64,000 bases of DNA, taken from assembly GCA_017522105.1 (NCBI GenBank), contig JAFXAA010000003.1, positions 28,340-92,339 of the forward strand, in the 5' to 3' direction. How positions within the stretch are numbered: the stretch's first letter is position 1; the number at the start of each line of letters is the position of its first letter. Source of the stretch: Bacteroidales bacterium (GTDB lineage Bacteria > Bacteroidota > Bacteroidia > Bacteroidales > P3). The notes under the pieces were generated by a model. The model saw nothing but the letters and a program-made list of their open reading frames with translations. It did no database searches and had not been told where the DNA came from. Shown one piece after another: positions 52,524 through 61,666 of the stretch. The position numbers were made by a program, and so were the translations under genes.

Positions 52524-55500
52524 TTACTGTTCGCCCAACTTTATCGGCCTGAAGTTTTGTCGTTTCTTGCCTTCGAAGGCCACGCAGTAGGCCACAGGCA
52601 ATATAGTGATGACCAACGGCAGCGTGAATATGGTGCCGAAGCATATCACCACGCCCATGGGCATCCACAGCATGGTGCCGGCCAGTATCATCGGCACCAC
52701 TCCCAGGGCTGTCGTCGCCGACGTCAGGAAGATGGGCCTCATGCGGCGCAGGCCCGCCTGGTAGGCCGCCTCGCTCACCGACAGCAGCTGCTTGCTCCGC
52801 AGCTCAGACACGTAGTCGTACATGATGATGGCGTTCCTCACGATGATGCCGACGAGCGATATCAGACCCAGTGTCGCCGTGATGGAGAAGTCGAGCCCGA
52901 AAATCCACAGTCCGAAGGTGGTGCCGAAAATGCACAGCACCGCCATCGAGATGGAGAGCAGCGAGATGCCTATCTTGCCGTAGTGGATGATGAGCACGAG
53001 GAACATCACGCCCACTGCCGCCAGCACCGCCAGTATCAGCCGCGGGAACACCTCGCCGGAGAAGGCGTAGGTGCCACCGGGCTCCCAGCTCACCCCTTCG
53101 GGCAGATCCATGGCATCCAGCTTTTCGGCAATCTTCTTGTATTCTTTTATCTGTCCAGCGCCCGACATCACGTCGGCCGACACTGTTATGCAGCGCACGC
53201 CGTTGCGGTGGGGCATGTTGTTGTGGTGGAAGCGCGGCACCACGTCGGCCACCTGGCGCAGCGGCACCCACACGCCGGGTTGCGCGCACGGCACCAGCAG
53301 GTCGCCCAGCTCGCCGTAGGACATGCCGCTGGGACCGTCGGAGTAGACGGTGATGGGAATGTTGTAGTCGCCCTCCCACACCGACGACATCTGCGTGCCA
53401 GACAGTGCTCCGTTCAGGTACACCGACAGCGTGGCCTGCGTGATGCCGAGGCGGTTGGCTTCGTCGGTCTTCATCACTATGTCCAGCATCTCCTCCGTCT
53501 CGTCATAGTCGGAGTGCACATAGAACAGGTTGGGGTTCTCCTTCATCAGGCGCAGCAGCGAGTCGCGCACGGGCTCCATCTTGCCGTAGTCGTCGCCCTT
53601 GATGTAGAACTCTACAGGCGACGGTGCAAACTGGTAGTCCATCTGCTTGAAGCGCACCTGTGCGTTGGGGAATATATTCTCGTAGCGCTGCGCATATTCC
53701 GCTATCAGCTCCTTGGTGGCGTTGTCGCTCTTGGTGATGACGATGAACTGCGCGTAGTTGTCCGACGCCAGCTGCGGGGCGTACATCATGTGGAAGCGCG
53801 GCGACGACATACCGACAAACTCCGTGACGCTCTCCACGCGCGGGTCGGCCTGCAGTATGCTCGACAGCGAGTCGGCCACCTTCTCGCTCTCCTCGATCGT
53901 CGACCCTGCGGCCAGATGTATCTCCACCGCGAAGCTGTTGCGCTCGGCCTTGGGCAGCACCTGTATGTTGATTACTGTGAAGAGCAAGCCGCCCAGCACC
54001 ACCGAGGCAACGCCCACGGCCAGCGTCAGCTTCTTGTGGCGGAAGCACAGGTCGAGCAGCCGCTTGTAGGCGTTCTGCAGGCCGTCGAAGAACTTGCCCT
54101 GCAGCACCGCGAAGCGCGACGGCTTGGAGTTCTTGTTGTACTTGATGATGTGCGCCGACAGGAACGGTATCACCAGCACGGCGTACAGGTAGCTGCACGT
54201 CAGGGCTATCAATATCGTCCACGGGAAGAGCCCTACGAAGTCGCCCATCATGTTGTCCTTGAAGATGCCCAGGGTGGGGAAGAACATCATCGCTATCGAC
54301 GCCGTGGCGAACAGCATGGAGGCCGACAGCTTCTTCGTGGACACCGCCGCCGAATACCACCGCGAGTGCCCCTCGTGCAGCATGTCTGTGTAGCCGTCGA
54401 TGACCACCACCGAGTCGTCCACTATCATGCCCAGCACGGCTATCAGGGCCGCCAGGGTCACCGTGTTCATCTCGAACCCTATGAAGTACATGACGCCCAG
54501 CGTGGCGGCAATGCAGATGGGCACCGACGTGGAACTCACCAAGGCCGTCTGCAGCGGGAAGAGCATCAGCATCACTATGATGACCACCAGGATGGCCTCC
54601 ATCAGGTCTTTCATGAACGACCGCACCGAGCGGTCCACCACCTGCGGCTGGTCGGTGATGCGGTGTATGTGTATGTCGGGCGTCAGGCTCTTCGAGTATT
54701 CGGCAATGATTTTGTCCACCTTGCCGCCGAACTCAACCACGTTGTTGCCCGGCCGCATCTCTATCGAGAGCATCAGGCACCTTGTGCCTGTCACCGTGTT
54801 GTCAGAGTACTTTATGTGCGGCGACGACTCCGGGTAGCGCGACTCCAGGCGCGCCACATCGCGCAGACGCAGCGTCTGGCCCGTCAGCGGGTCGGCGAAG
54901 ATCACCAGCTCGCTCAGGTCGTACACGCTGCCGTAGGGTATCGACACATGCACCAGCGCGTTGCCGTTGTCGTTGCTCATCTTGCCCGAGACGGTGCGGA
55001 AGCCGTGTGCCGCCAGCTCGGCGCTCACCGCCGAGGGCGAGATGGCGTACTGCGTCAGCTTCATCGGGTCCATGTGCACCGCTATCTCCTCGCGCTGCGC
55101 GCCGACTATGCTGATCTTGCCCATCTCGTGTATACTGCGCAGGCGCGCCGAGAGGCCCTTGGCCATCTCTTCAAGCTCGCGTGGCGACCGCTCTTTGCTC
55201 TCCACTGCCAGCAGCAGCGACGATGCGTTGCCGAAGTCGTCTATCACCGCCGTCGCCAGCACTCCCTGCGGCAAGTCCGTCAGCCTGAACAGCGACAGCC
55301 CTTCGCGTATGCGCGACCACGTAATCTTCGGGTCGTTGTCGCTGTGCACCAGCGTCACGAAGACATACAGCATGCCGTTCTTGCTGTACGAGTAGGTCTT
55401 GGTCTTGTCCACGTCGGTGAACGTGAACAGGTAGTCCTCCACCTTGCCTGCCACCTGCTCCTCTATCTCCTCCGCCGTGGCGCCGGGGTAGACCACGGCC

Positions 55501-55652
55501 ACCACGCCCTGGCTGATGCTCACGTTGGGGAACTCGTTCTTGTTCAAGTGCGGCAGCGCGTAGACGCCCAAGGCGATCACCACGATTATGCTGAATGCGA
55601 GCATTGGGAAGCTGCGCATCGCGCCTTCAATCATATTTGTCCTTCTTGCCAT
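52524..55652 (-). CDS. RND efflux transporter permease
   Basis: 1042 residues, 12 membrane helices and two large periplasmic loops, the AcrB/MexB layout. The proton-relay Asp pair is in helix 4 (GMIVDDSVVVID), and the late phrase ATTALGVVPMILAGTMLWMPMG is typical. N-terminal SFPMLAFSIIVVIALGVYALPHLNKNEFPNV resembles the divergent RND pumps common in Bacteroidota rather than classical AcrB. It sits between adaptor and TolC genes and uses the proton gradient to pump unknown compounds. A heptamer array fills the 39 bases to the adaptor gene. Confidence 0.93.
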   Translation of the reverse strand: MARRTNMIEGAMRSFPMLAFSIIVVIALGVYALPHLNKNEFPNVSISQGVVAVVYPGATAEEIEEQVAGKVEDYLFTFTDVDKTKTYSYSKNGMLYVFVTLVHSDNDPKITWSRIREGLSLFRLTDLPQGVLATAVIDDFGNASSLLLAVESKERSPRELEEMAKGLSARLRSIHEMGKISIVGAQREEIAVHMDPMKLTQYAISPSAVSAELAAHGFRTVSGKMSNDNGNALVHVSIPYGSVYDLSELVIFADPLTGQTLRLRDVARLESRYPESSPHIKYSDNTVTGTRCLMLSIEMRPGNNVVEFGGKVDKIIAEYSKSLTPDIHIHRITDQPQVVDRSVRSFMKDLMEAILVVIIVMLMLFPLQTALVSSTSVPICIAATLGVMYFIGFEMNTVTLAALIAVLGMIVDDSVVVIDGYTDMLHEGHSRWYSAAVSTKKLSASMLFATASIAMMFFPTLGIFKDNMMGDFVGLFPWTILIALTCSYLYAVLVIPFLSAHIIKYNKNSKPSRFAVLQGKFFDGLQNAYKRLLDLCFRHKKLTLAVGVASVVLGGLLFTVINIQVLPKAERNSFAVEIHLAAGSTIEESEKVADSLSSILQADPRVESVTEFVGMSSPRFHMMYAPQLASDNYAQFIVITKSDNATKELIAEYAQRYENIFPNAQVRFKQMDYQFAPSPVEFYIKGDDYGKMEPVRDSLLRLMKENPNLFYVHSDYDETEEMLDIVMKTDEANRLGITQATLSVYLNGALSGTQMSSVWEGDYNIPITVYSDGPSGMSYGELGDLLVPCAQPGVWVPLRQVADVVPRFHHNNMPHRNGVRCITVSADVMSGAGQIKEYKKIAEKLDAMDLPEGVSWEPGGTYAFSGEVFPRLILAVLAAVGVMFLVLIIHYGKIGISLLSISMAVLCIFGTTFGLWIFGLDFSITATLGLISLVGIIVRNAIIMYDYVSELRSKQLLSVSEAAYQAGLRRMRPIFLTSATTALGVVPMILAGTMLWMPMGVVICFGTIFTLPLVITILPVAYCVAFEGKKRQNFRPIKLGEQ

Positions 55653-55654
55653 CC

Positions 55655-55697
55655 ACTCAAAGCTTAAAACTCAAAGCTCATAACTCATAACTCAAAA
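55655..55697. repeat. 7-base array between the pump and adaptor genes
   Basis: ACTCAAA GCTTAAA ACTCAAA GCTCATA ACTCATA ACTCAAA ACTCC. The adaptor's stop codon (55692-55694) lies inside the array. Confidence 0.85.
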
Positions 55698-56747
55698 CTC
55701 CCTCACCTCCTGCACCTTCAGCCTGGCACCGGTGTAGAGCTTCTGGTGCCCTTCGACCACCACCGTGTCGCCGTCGGCAAGCCCTTCCTCCACCATCACG
55801 CCGCTCTTCAGAAAGTCGCCCACCGTGATGCTGCGCTGGCGCGCCACACCGTTCTCTATCACCCACACGCACTGTCCGTCGGGCATGGTATGTATGCTGT
55901 TCAGCGGCACCATCACTTTGCGCTCGCCATCATTGGCCTTGCTTTCGTTCCTCGTCACCTTCACCTTGGCCACCATGTCGGGCAGCAACCCCTCCACATC
56001 GCCCGAGGTGATGGAGGCATGCACCAGGTAGGTGTGACCCAGTGGGTTGGCAGCCAGGCTCTTGTCGCTGATGCGCAGCGTCAGCTCCCGCTCGTCGAGC
56101 GCCGGCACCGTGGCCGTGGCGGCATCGCCGGCGGCCATGTGGCGTATCTCCTGCTCCGGCACCGAGAACGAGATGCGCAGACGGTTCATGTCCAGTACTT
56201 TGCACACCGTCTCGCCGGGGCGCATCTCCTGCCCTTCGTGCAGGTCACCGCACGACACCGTGCCGCTGAAAGGCGCCCGTATGGTGCATTCTTCAAGGCG
56301 TTTGCGTGTGCTCACTTCCGTCTGGCGAGCCTTCTCAAGGTCTGTCTGCATCTGCACCCAGCGCACCTCGCTTATGCCACCCTCCTTGTACACTCCCTCC
56401 AGCCTGCGGTAGGCATCCTCGGCCTGGCGCAGCGTGGCCAGGGCTGTGGCGTGGAGGCTTGAGGTAGTGGTGCTGTCTATCATCGCCAGCACCTGCCCCT
56501 TGGCCACTCGCTGCCCGTTCCTCACGTTCACCTTCGTCAGCGTCCCGCCAAGGGGGAAGGCCATGCAGATGCTCTTCTCCGACGAAATATCGCCCACGTA
56601 GTTGCGCTCCGTCGTCGCATCCGACGCGCCTACAACCATGACGTTGACCGGTATTGTGTCCGTCCAGCCCGATGCCGACTGGTGCTTCTTTCCGCACGAA
56701 CACAGGCACAGGGCTGCAGCGGCAACGAGTGTAAAGAGTTGTTTCAT
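55692..56747 (-). CDS. RND efflux periplasmic adaptor (membrane-fusion) lipoprotein
   Basis: 351 residues. MKQLFTLVAAAALCLCSCGKK is a lipoprotein signal. Half-motifs of the biotinyl-lipoyl-like domain flank an alpha-hairpin: VNVRNGQRVAKGQVLAMID, a helical pair (LRQAEDAYRRLEGVYKEGGISEVRWVQMQTDLEKARQTE), then RAPFSGTVSCGDLHEGQEM. A beta-barrel and membrane-proximal domain end the chain. It links the RND permease to TolC. It is first in the minus-strand operon adaptor-permease-TolC-WG protein, with a good promoter just upstream. Confidence 0.92.
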   Translation of the reverse strand: MKQLFTLVAAAALCLCSCGKKHQSASGWTDTIPVNVMVVGASDATTERNYVGDISSEKSICMAFPLGGTLTKVNVRNGQRVAKGQVLAMIDSTTTSSLHATALATLRQAEDAYRRLEGVYKEGGISEVRWVQMQTDLEKARQTEVSTRKRLEECTIRAPFSGTVSCGDLHEGQEMRPGETVCKVLDMNRLRISFSVPEQEIRHMAAGDAATATVPALDERELTLRISDKSLAANPLGHTYLVHASITSGDVEGLLPDMVAKVKVTRNESKANDGERKVMVPLNSIHTMPDGQCVWVIENGVARQRSITVGDFLKSGVMVEEGLADGDTVVVEGHQKLYTGARLKVQEVREF

Positions 56748-56785
56748 AGTGGGGTATATGCTTTTTGTTGTCTGTTCTTTTTTTG

Positions 56786-56817
56786 CAAATTTACACCTTT
56801 TTTACAAATCGTGCAAA
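56786..56817 (-). promoter_or_regulatory. promoter of the efflux operon
   Basis: TAAATTTG (minus, 56786-56793) and TTTG (56814-56817) are 20 bases apart. Confidence 0.65.
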
Positions 56818-56917
56818 TTTATTTTATCCTTCCTTTGCCCCGCCGCGTATGTCCTGCCCGCACGCCCCGCTTTTCCTACGGTCCCCCTACGCCTTTCCTA
56901 CGGACCCGGTACGGCAT

Positions 56918-56984
56918 TTCTTCAGTAGTTCTTCAGTAGTTCTTCAGTGTTTGACTGAAGAACTACTGAAGAACTACTGAAGAA
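56918..56984. repeat. 31-bp inverted repeat, copy 2 (loop GTTTG)
   Basis: The same 31-bp arms as at 39973-40039, but the 5-base loop is GTTTG, the reverse complement of CAAAC. It is followed by GGCCGTAGGGGCTCCGTAGG. It lies between the promoters of the efflux operon and the lyase gene. Confidence 0.9.
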
Positions 56985-57154
56985 CGGCCGTAGGGGCTCC
57001 GTAGGGGCTCCGTAGGGGAGCGGTGGCGATGACGGAGCGTGGCCGCATGTTTTGCCTCTTTTTTGTGATGTGCGTAATGCATTGTGGCAGTGTGGGGTGC
57101 GATAAAATGTGCGCTTTTTTGACAGAAAAGGCGCTCTATGTCAAAATTTAGTTG

Positions 57155-57162
57155 TATTTTTG
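57155..57162 (+). promoter_or_regulatory. -7 element of the PLP lyase gene
   Basis: TATTTTTG lies 45 bases before the start codon; the -33 element is weak. Confidence 0.5.
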
Positions 57163-57207
57163 CAGTTTGAAAAAAAGAATATCAACAATTATAAATTACA
57201 GACAACG

Positions 57208-58413
57208 ATGAACAAATTTGATCCCGCAACCGCTATTCAGCGCATCGATGGCCGCGACGCCAACCGCGGCGTGAACCCCGCAATCTGTGACTCCGCCACT
57301 TTCACTTTCCCCGAGGCACACCTGATGACCGAGACTTTCCACGGCGAGACCGAGGGCTACTTCCTCTACAGCCGTCACTGGAACCCCTCCAACCTTGCTC
57401 TCTGCCAGCGCCTGGCCGCTATGGAAGGCACCGAGATGGCTTGGGTCACCGGCAGCGGTCTGGCCGCCATTACCAGCGCCCTGCTGCACGAGGTGAAGAG
57501 CGGCGACCACATCGTGGCCAGCATGACCACCTACGGTGGCACCTTCGCCTTCATGAACAACTGGATTAAGAAGTTCGGCGTCGACGTGACTTTCGTCAAC
57601 ATGCAGGACCTCAATGCCGTGAAGAAAGCCCTCGACGAGCACCCCAACACCAAGGTCGTGTACACCGAGACCATGAACAACCCCCTGCTCCGCATCGCCA
57701 ACGTGCCCGAGCTGAGCAAGATGGCCCATGCCGTCGGCGCCAAGCTCATCGTCGACAACACCTTCACCCCGATGATTTTCAGCCCCTGCCGCCTGGGTGC
57801 CGACGTCACCGTCTACTCGATGACCAAGTACATCAACGGCACGAACGACTGCGTGGCCGGTGCCATCTGCGGCAGCGCTGAGTACATCAACAGCCTGATC
57901 GACGTCAACAACGGCACCTGCATGCTCCTCGGCCCCGTGCTCGACCCCATGCGCAGCGCCTCCATCAACAAGAACCTGCACACCCTGCACATCCGCATGA
58001 AGAAGCACAGCGAGAACGCCATGTACCTGGCCAAGCGCTTCAAAGAGGTTGGCTTCAAATACAACTACCCCGGCCTGCCCGAGCACCCCGACTACAAGCT
58101 GTTCTGCAGCATGATGAACGAGGGCTACGGCTTCGGCGGCATGATCAGCATCGACATGGGCACTGCCGACCGCGCCAGCAAGATCATGGAGCTCATGCAG
58201 CAGAAGGGTGTCGGCTACCTCGCCGTCTCGCTGGGTTACTTCAAGACCCTCTTCAGCAACAGCGGCAAGAGCACCAGCTCCGAGGTGCCCGAGGACATCC
58301 AGAAGGAGATGGGCATGAGCGAAGGCCTGATACGCTTCAGCATGGGTCTGGACAACGACATCGAGGCCACCTTCCAGCTCATCAAGGAGAGCGTGGACGC
58401 CTTCAACAAGTAA
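57208..58413 (+). CDS. Cys/Met-metabolism PLP enzyme, methionine gamma-lyase-like
   Basis: 401 residues from the ATG at 57208; the frame is open 99 bases upstream, but that part runs over the promoter and is not family sequence. Landmarks: YFLYSRHWNPSNLALCQRLAAMEGTE, TGSGLAAITSALL (phosphate site), LIVDNTFTPMIFSP and the PLP lysine in SMTKYINGTNDCVAG. LGPVLDPMRSASINKNLHTLHIRMKKHS is the usual C-domain. It splits or builds sulfur amino acids. Methionine gamma-lyase (giving methanethiol, ammonia and 2-oxobutyrate) fits best, but gamma-synthase activity cannot be ruled out. It stands alone with its own promoter. Confidence 0.82.
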   Translation: MNKFDPATAIQRIDGRDANRGVNPAICDSATFTFPEAHLMTETFHGETEGYFLYSRHWNPSNLALCQRLAAMEGTEMAWVTGSGLAAITSALLHEVKSGDHIVASMTTYGGTFAFMNNWIKKFGVDVTFVNMQDLNAVKKALDEHPNTKVVYTETMNNPLLRIANVPELSKMAHAVGAKLIVDNTFTPMIFSPCRLGADVTVYSMTKYINGTNDCVAGAICGSAEYINSLIDVNNGTCMLLGPVLDPMRSASINKNLHTLHIRMKKHSENAMYLAKRFKEVGFKYNYPGLPEHPDYKLFCSMMNEGYGFGGMISIDMGTADRASKIMELMQQKGVGYLAVSLGYFKTLFSNSGKSTSSEVPEDIQKEMGMSEGLIRFSMGLDNDIEATFQLIKESVDAFNK

Positions 58414-58428
58414 ATAATAATCAATAAA

Positions 58429-58512
58429 TAGGCTTAATGGGCTTAATGGGTCGAATGGGCATTGCTCATCAAACTCATTAAACCCATTAAGCCTATTAAC
58501 CCCATCAACCCA
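58429..58512. repeat. 9-base inverted repeat arrays before elbB
   Basis: GGCTTAATG GGCTTAATG GGTCGAATG at about 58431-58457 faces CATTAAACC CATTAAGCC TATTAACCC CATCAACCC at 58476-58511. The two halves are complementary in type and could fold back on each other. The second half touches the elbB ATG. Confidence 0.8.
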
Positions 58513-59196
58513 ATGAAAAAGATAGCAATTATTCTCAGCGGCTGCGGCAACCGCGACGGCAGCGAGCTCCAGGAGAGCCTCTCGTTGATGCTGGCCATAG
58601 ACCGCCGTGGATGGCAGTACCAGTGCTTCGCGCCGGAAGGCCTGTTCGAGGTGGTGCCGCACGTCGACGTGCAGGACGATGAGGAGGAGGGCACGGTGCT
58701 CGACATGGAGCAGCGCGACATCTTTGTGGAGAGCGCCCGCATAGCCCGCGGCAACCTGCTGCCGCTGGAGCAGTACCGCCCTGCCGACTACGACTGCCTG
58801 GCGCTGCCAGGCGGCATGGGTGCAGCCCGCAACCTCAGCACCTTCGCTTTCGACGGCCCTAGGATGGAGGTCGTTGACAGCGTGCAGGACGCCATTCTGG
58901 AGACCTACCGCGCCGAGAAGCCTGTCGTGGCCATGTGCATAGCCCCCATGGTGGTGGCCAAGGTGCTGGGCCGCTACGAGGTGGAGCTCACCCTCGGCCC
59001 CGACGACAACCAGGCCTCGCAGGTGGCCAAGGGCTTCGGCTGCAGGGTGCGTGCCTGCGGCCCCACGGACGTGTGCGTGGACGAGGAACACAAGGTCGTC
59101 ACCACGCCCGCCTACATGGCCGCTTCGCGCATAAGCGAGATCTTCGCCGGTGCCGAGAATATGGTGGCCGGGCTTCAGCAGATGCTGGGCGAATAG
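58513..59196 (+). CDS. elbB: ElbB family isoprenoid-biosynthesis-linked glyoxalase-like protein
   Basis: 227 residues from the ATG at 58513. An earlier in-frame ATG at 58462 would only add translated repeats (KPIKPINPINP), so it is rejected. MKKIAIILSGCGNRDGSELQESL, CFAPE, ARGNLLPLEQYRPADYDCLALPGGMGAARNL and the nucleophile elbow AMCIAPMVVAKVL are ElbB (DJ-1/PfpI fold) features. Its relation to isoprenoid supply is known from E. coli only loosely; glyoxalase activity is weak. It converges with a TPR protein gene behind a shared terminator. Confidence 0.92.
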   Translation: MKKIAIILSGCGNRDGSELQESLSLMLAIDRRGWQYQCFAPEGLFEVVPHVDVQDDEEEGTVLDMEQRDIFVESARIARGNLLPLEQYRPADYDCLALPGGMGAARNLSTFAFDGPRMEVVDSVQDAILETYRAEKPVVAMCIAPMVVAKVLGRYEVELTLGPDDNQASQVAKGFGCRVRACGPTDVCVDEEHKVVTTPAYMAASRISEIFAGAENMVAGLQQMLGE

Positions 59197-59212
59197 GCTT
59201 GGCGAAGGCATA

Positions 59213-59248
59213 AAAAAAACAGGGCTTCCGTGCTGGAGCCCTGTTTTT
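59213..59248. terminator. bidirectional terminator between elbB and the TPR gene
   Basis: AAAAACAGGGCT...AGCCCTGTTTTT can fold from either strand and ends both convergent genes. Confidence 0.85.
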
Positions 59249-59262
59249 GTGTCGTTGAGGCT

Positions 59263-59937
59263 TTATTCGGCAGCCTCGGCAAGGCCGATGTACTTGTCTA
59301 TCTCCTGCCACTCGCTGCTCTCGGGGTAGCTGCGCTTGACGGTCTGGAAGCACTTGAGGGCCTCGGCCTTGTTTCCTGCTGCGAGGTTGGCCAGTCCGGC
59401 TTTGAACCATGCCGTGGGGGCGGTGATGTAGTTGTCGTCGGTCTGGGCGGCCTTGACGTAGAGGCTGATGGCCTTGTCGGTGTTGCCGAGTTCCATCTCC
59501 GCGTCGCCCTGGCCCATGATGGCGAGGGGTTTGGTGAAGGTGTCCTTGCCGCTGTACTTGCCGAGCCACTTGCTGGCTTCGTCGTAGTTGCCGAGGCGCA
59601 GGTTGGCCATGCCGGCGTAGTACTTGGCCAGGTTGCCGGCCTTGGTGCAGCCGTAGCTGTCAATGATGCTCATGAATCCGCGGTAGGTGTCGTCGCCGTT
59701 GAGGGCTTTCTCGTAGTCGCCCTGAGCAAACCACTGCTCGGCGGCGAACATCTCTTCGGCTGCGCGCACCTCGCGGGGCTGGAAGTACCACTTGCGCAGG
59801 CCAAAGACGGCCAGCACGATGACCACGATGGCCACCACGCAGATGAGGATTGTCTTCTGGTTTTTCTGGATGAATTCCTCCGAGCGGGTGATGACGCTGC
59901 CCATCTCGGTGTTCTTTTCTTCAACTTGTTTTTCCAT
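59263..59937 (-). CDS. membrane-anchored TPR protein (YfgM-like)
   Basis: 224 residues. One membrane helix near 28-47 (KTILICVVAIVVIVLAVFGL) is followed by a chain of about five tetratricopeptide units (AEQWFAQGDYEKALNG, YYAGMANLRLGNYDEASKWLG, GQGDAEMELGNTDKAISLYVKA, KAGLANLAAGNKAEALKCFQTV). This layout matches YfgM-like proteins associated with the Sec machinery, but no partner is in view. A promoter with TATCTTTG lies 37 bases upstream. Confidence 0.85.
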   Translation of the reverse strand: MEKQVEEKNTEMGSVITRSEEFIQKNQKTILICVVAIVVIVLAVFGLRKWYFQPREVRAAEEMFAAEQWFAQGDYEKALNGDDTYRGFMSIIDSYGCTKAGNLAKYYAGMANLRLGNYDEASKWLGKYSGKDTFTKPLAIMGQGDAEMELGNTDKAISLYVKAAQTDDNYITAPTAWFKAGLANLAAGNKAEALKCFQTVKRSYPESSEWQEIDKYIGLAEAAE

Positions 59938-59973
59938 ATTAATATGTGTGTATTATGCTTTTTAAAACGGGTG

Positions 59974-60006
59974 CAAAGATACGACTTTTTTGTGAAACGC
60001 GACAAA
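59974..60006 (-). promoter_or_regulatory. promoter of the TPR gene
   Basis: TATCTTTG (minus, 59974-59981) and TTTG (60003-60006) are 21 bases apart. Confidence 0.6.
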
Positions 60007-60141
60007 AAAAGTGTGTTGTGTATGGTGTGCGGCAGGTGTGGGTGAGGGAAGAGGTGTTTTTGTGTGTGTTGATTATCAATATTGTATAAAAAATAATGTT
60101 AAAAAATGTAAGAATTTTTTTTTTTGTAAATATATTTTACA

Positions 60142-60149
60142 TACTTTTG
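60142..60149 (+). promoter_or_regulatory. -7 element of the PyrD-like gene
   Basis: TACTTTTG lies 33 bases before the start codon in an AT-rich region. Confidence 0.5.
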
Positions 60150-60182
60150 CAAAGAATATTGTAAGACATAAAAGGAGCAATT

Positions 60183-61166
60183 ATGGATACTAAAACCAAA
60201 TATTTGGGGCTTGAGTTGAAGAGCCCTGTGATAGTCGGAAGCTGCGGCTTGACGGCCGATGTGGACAAGATGGTGCAGATGGAGCAGGCCGGCGCCGGTG
60301 CCGTGGTGCTGAAGTCTGTCTTCGAGGAGCAGATAATCCATGACATCAAGCGCAACACGCACATGGTGGCACCGACCGACAACTACGGCGACAGCTACGA
60401 GTACATAGCCATGCATGTGGCCGACGACTCGCTGGAGAAGCATTTCGGCATGATCCGCGAGGCAAAGCGCAGACTGACGATACCCGTCATAGGTTCGATA
60501 AACTGCTTCTCCTATGAGAACTGGCTCACCTACGCCAAGCGTTTCGAGGACGCCGGATGTGACGCCCTGGAGCTCAACATGGCCATCCTGCCTTACGAGA
60601 CGAGCCTTTCGGCCGACGATGTGGACCGCGTCTATTCGCAGATTATCAACACGCTTCGCAAGTCAATAAGCATCCCCATCAGCATCAAGATAGGTGCCTA
60701 TTTCACCGATATGGCCAAGCAGCTGCAGCAGCTGAGCTGGATGGGCATACAGGGTGTGACGATGTTCAACAAGAGCGTTGAGGTGGATATCGACATTGAG
60801 AACGAGACTTTGAGGAATGCTTCCTACCTCTCGGTGCATGAGGACATGTTCCGCACGCTGCGCTGGGTGGCCTTGATGAGCAAGAAGATGCGCTGCGACA
60901 TCAGCGCCTCGACGGGAGTGTACACGGCCGACGACGTGGTGAAGATGCTACTGGCTGGTGCCAACAGCGTGCAGGTGGTGAGCTGCCTCTACAAGAACGG
61001 CATTGACACATTGAAGGAACTCAATGCCGGACTTCAGGCGTGGATGCAGAAGAAGGGCTACGACAGTGTCTCTGACTTCCGCGGCAAGCTTGCCGTGATG
61101 CCTGCCGACAAGGCTTCGGTGGCCATGCGAACCCAGTTCATGAAGTATTTCGCAGAAATTGTTTAG
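60183..61166 (+). CDS. dihydroorotate-dehydrogenase-like protein
   Basis: 327 residues forming an FMN-type TIM barrel: LGLELKSPVIVGSCGLT, SINCFSYENWLTYAKRFEDAGCDALELNM, ISIKIGAYFTDMAKQL, and SASTGVYTADDVVKMLLAGANSVQVVSCLYKNG (FMN phosphate site). In true PyrD the base in the active loop is Cys or Ser in an N-P-rich context; here the region near NMAILPYETS lacks the usual motif, so the reaction is uncertain. Bacteroidota often carry this second PyrD-like gene. It is followed, 44 bases on, by the four-helix-bundle gene and kdsA. Confidence 0.85.
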   Translation: MDTKTKYLGLELKSPVIVGSCGLTADVDKMVQMEQAGAGAVVLKSVFEEQIIHDIKRNTHMVAPTDNYGDSYEYIAMHVADDSLEKHFGMIREAKRRLTIPVIGSINCFSYENWLTYAKRFEDAGCDALELNMAILPYETSLSADDVDRVYSQIINTLRKSISIPISIKIGAYFTDMAKQLQQLSWMGIQGVTMFNKSVEVDIDIENETLRNASYLSVHEDMFRTLRWVALMSKKMRCDISASTGVYTADDVVKMLLAGANSVQVVSCLYKNGIDTLKELNAGLQAWMQKKGYDSVSDFRGKLAVMPADKASVAMRTQFMKYFAEIV

Positions 61167-61210
61167 CAAGTAAATCAATAGTTATCAGTCATTAACATTA
61201 TTACAAGATT

Positions 61211-61666
61211 ATGGAACAGCAAGAAGAGAGAACAGTCAGTTTCTTCCGTTTTGAAGATTTGCGCGTCTACACCAAGGCAACGGATTATGCCACATGGGTG
61301 ACGACCAACGTGGCTGGCGACGAGAAAAACAAGTCGCTCGTGGGCGCTTTCTGCCACTCGGCCTATGACATAGCACTCAATATCGCGGAAGGGTCAAGCC
61401 GCAGCAAGAGCCAGTTCGACCACTACCTGAAGATAGCAAAGACGGCTATCCGCGAGTGCGTGGTGTACACCGAAGTGGCCGCCAACCTTGGAGTGTTCAG
61501 CGCTGAGCAGAAGGAACAGTCACGCGAGTACCTGATGGAACTCACACGTATGCTTGGCGCCCTCATCATAAGCCTGCAACGCTCCGCCGAAAGGCGCCAG
61601 ATGCGTGGCGACAGCGAGCCGGAAGGTGAGACCGACCCATACGCAAACGATGAAATGTCATATTGA
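61211..61666 (+). CDS. four-helix-bundle protein (23S rRNA intervening-sequence protein family)
   Basis: 151 residues. FRFEDLRVYTKATDYATWV, SYDIALNIAEGSSRSKS-like YDIALNIAEGSSRSKSQF and LKIAKTAIRECVVYTEVAANLG are the family's helices. The C-terminal tail (MRGDSEPEGETDPYANDEMSY) is acidic and extra. Relatives are found in rRNA inserts and also as free genes of unknown function. Its stop overlaps the kdsA start by one base (TGATG), so the two are co-translated. Confidence 0.9.
   Translation: MEQQEERTVSFFRFEDLRVYTKATDYATWVTTNVAGDEKNKSLVGAFCHSAYDIALNIAEGSSRSKSQFDHYLKIAKTAIRECVVYTEVAANLGVFSAEQKEQSREYLMELTRMLGALIISLQRSAERRQMRGDSEPEGETDPYANDEMSY

Noticed and set aside
52494-55667. 1057-codon plus-strand frame opposite the RND permease
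   Set aside because: Antisense shadow with biased His/Arg/Val content; the RND gene is unmistakable.
57109-57207. N-terminal extension of the PLP lyase
   Set aside because: The extra 33 codons run over the -7 element and do not resemble the family; the ATG at 57208 is used instead.
58462-58512. N-terminal extension of ElbB (KPIKPINPINP)
   Set aside because: It is translated 9-base repeat; MKKIAIILSG at 58513 is the family start.
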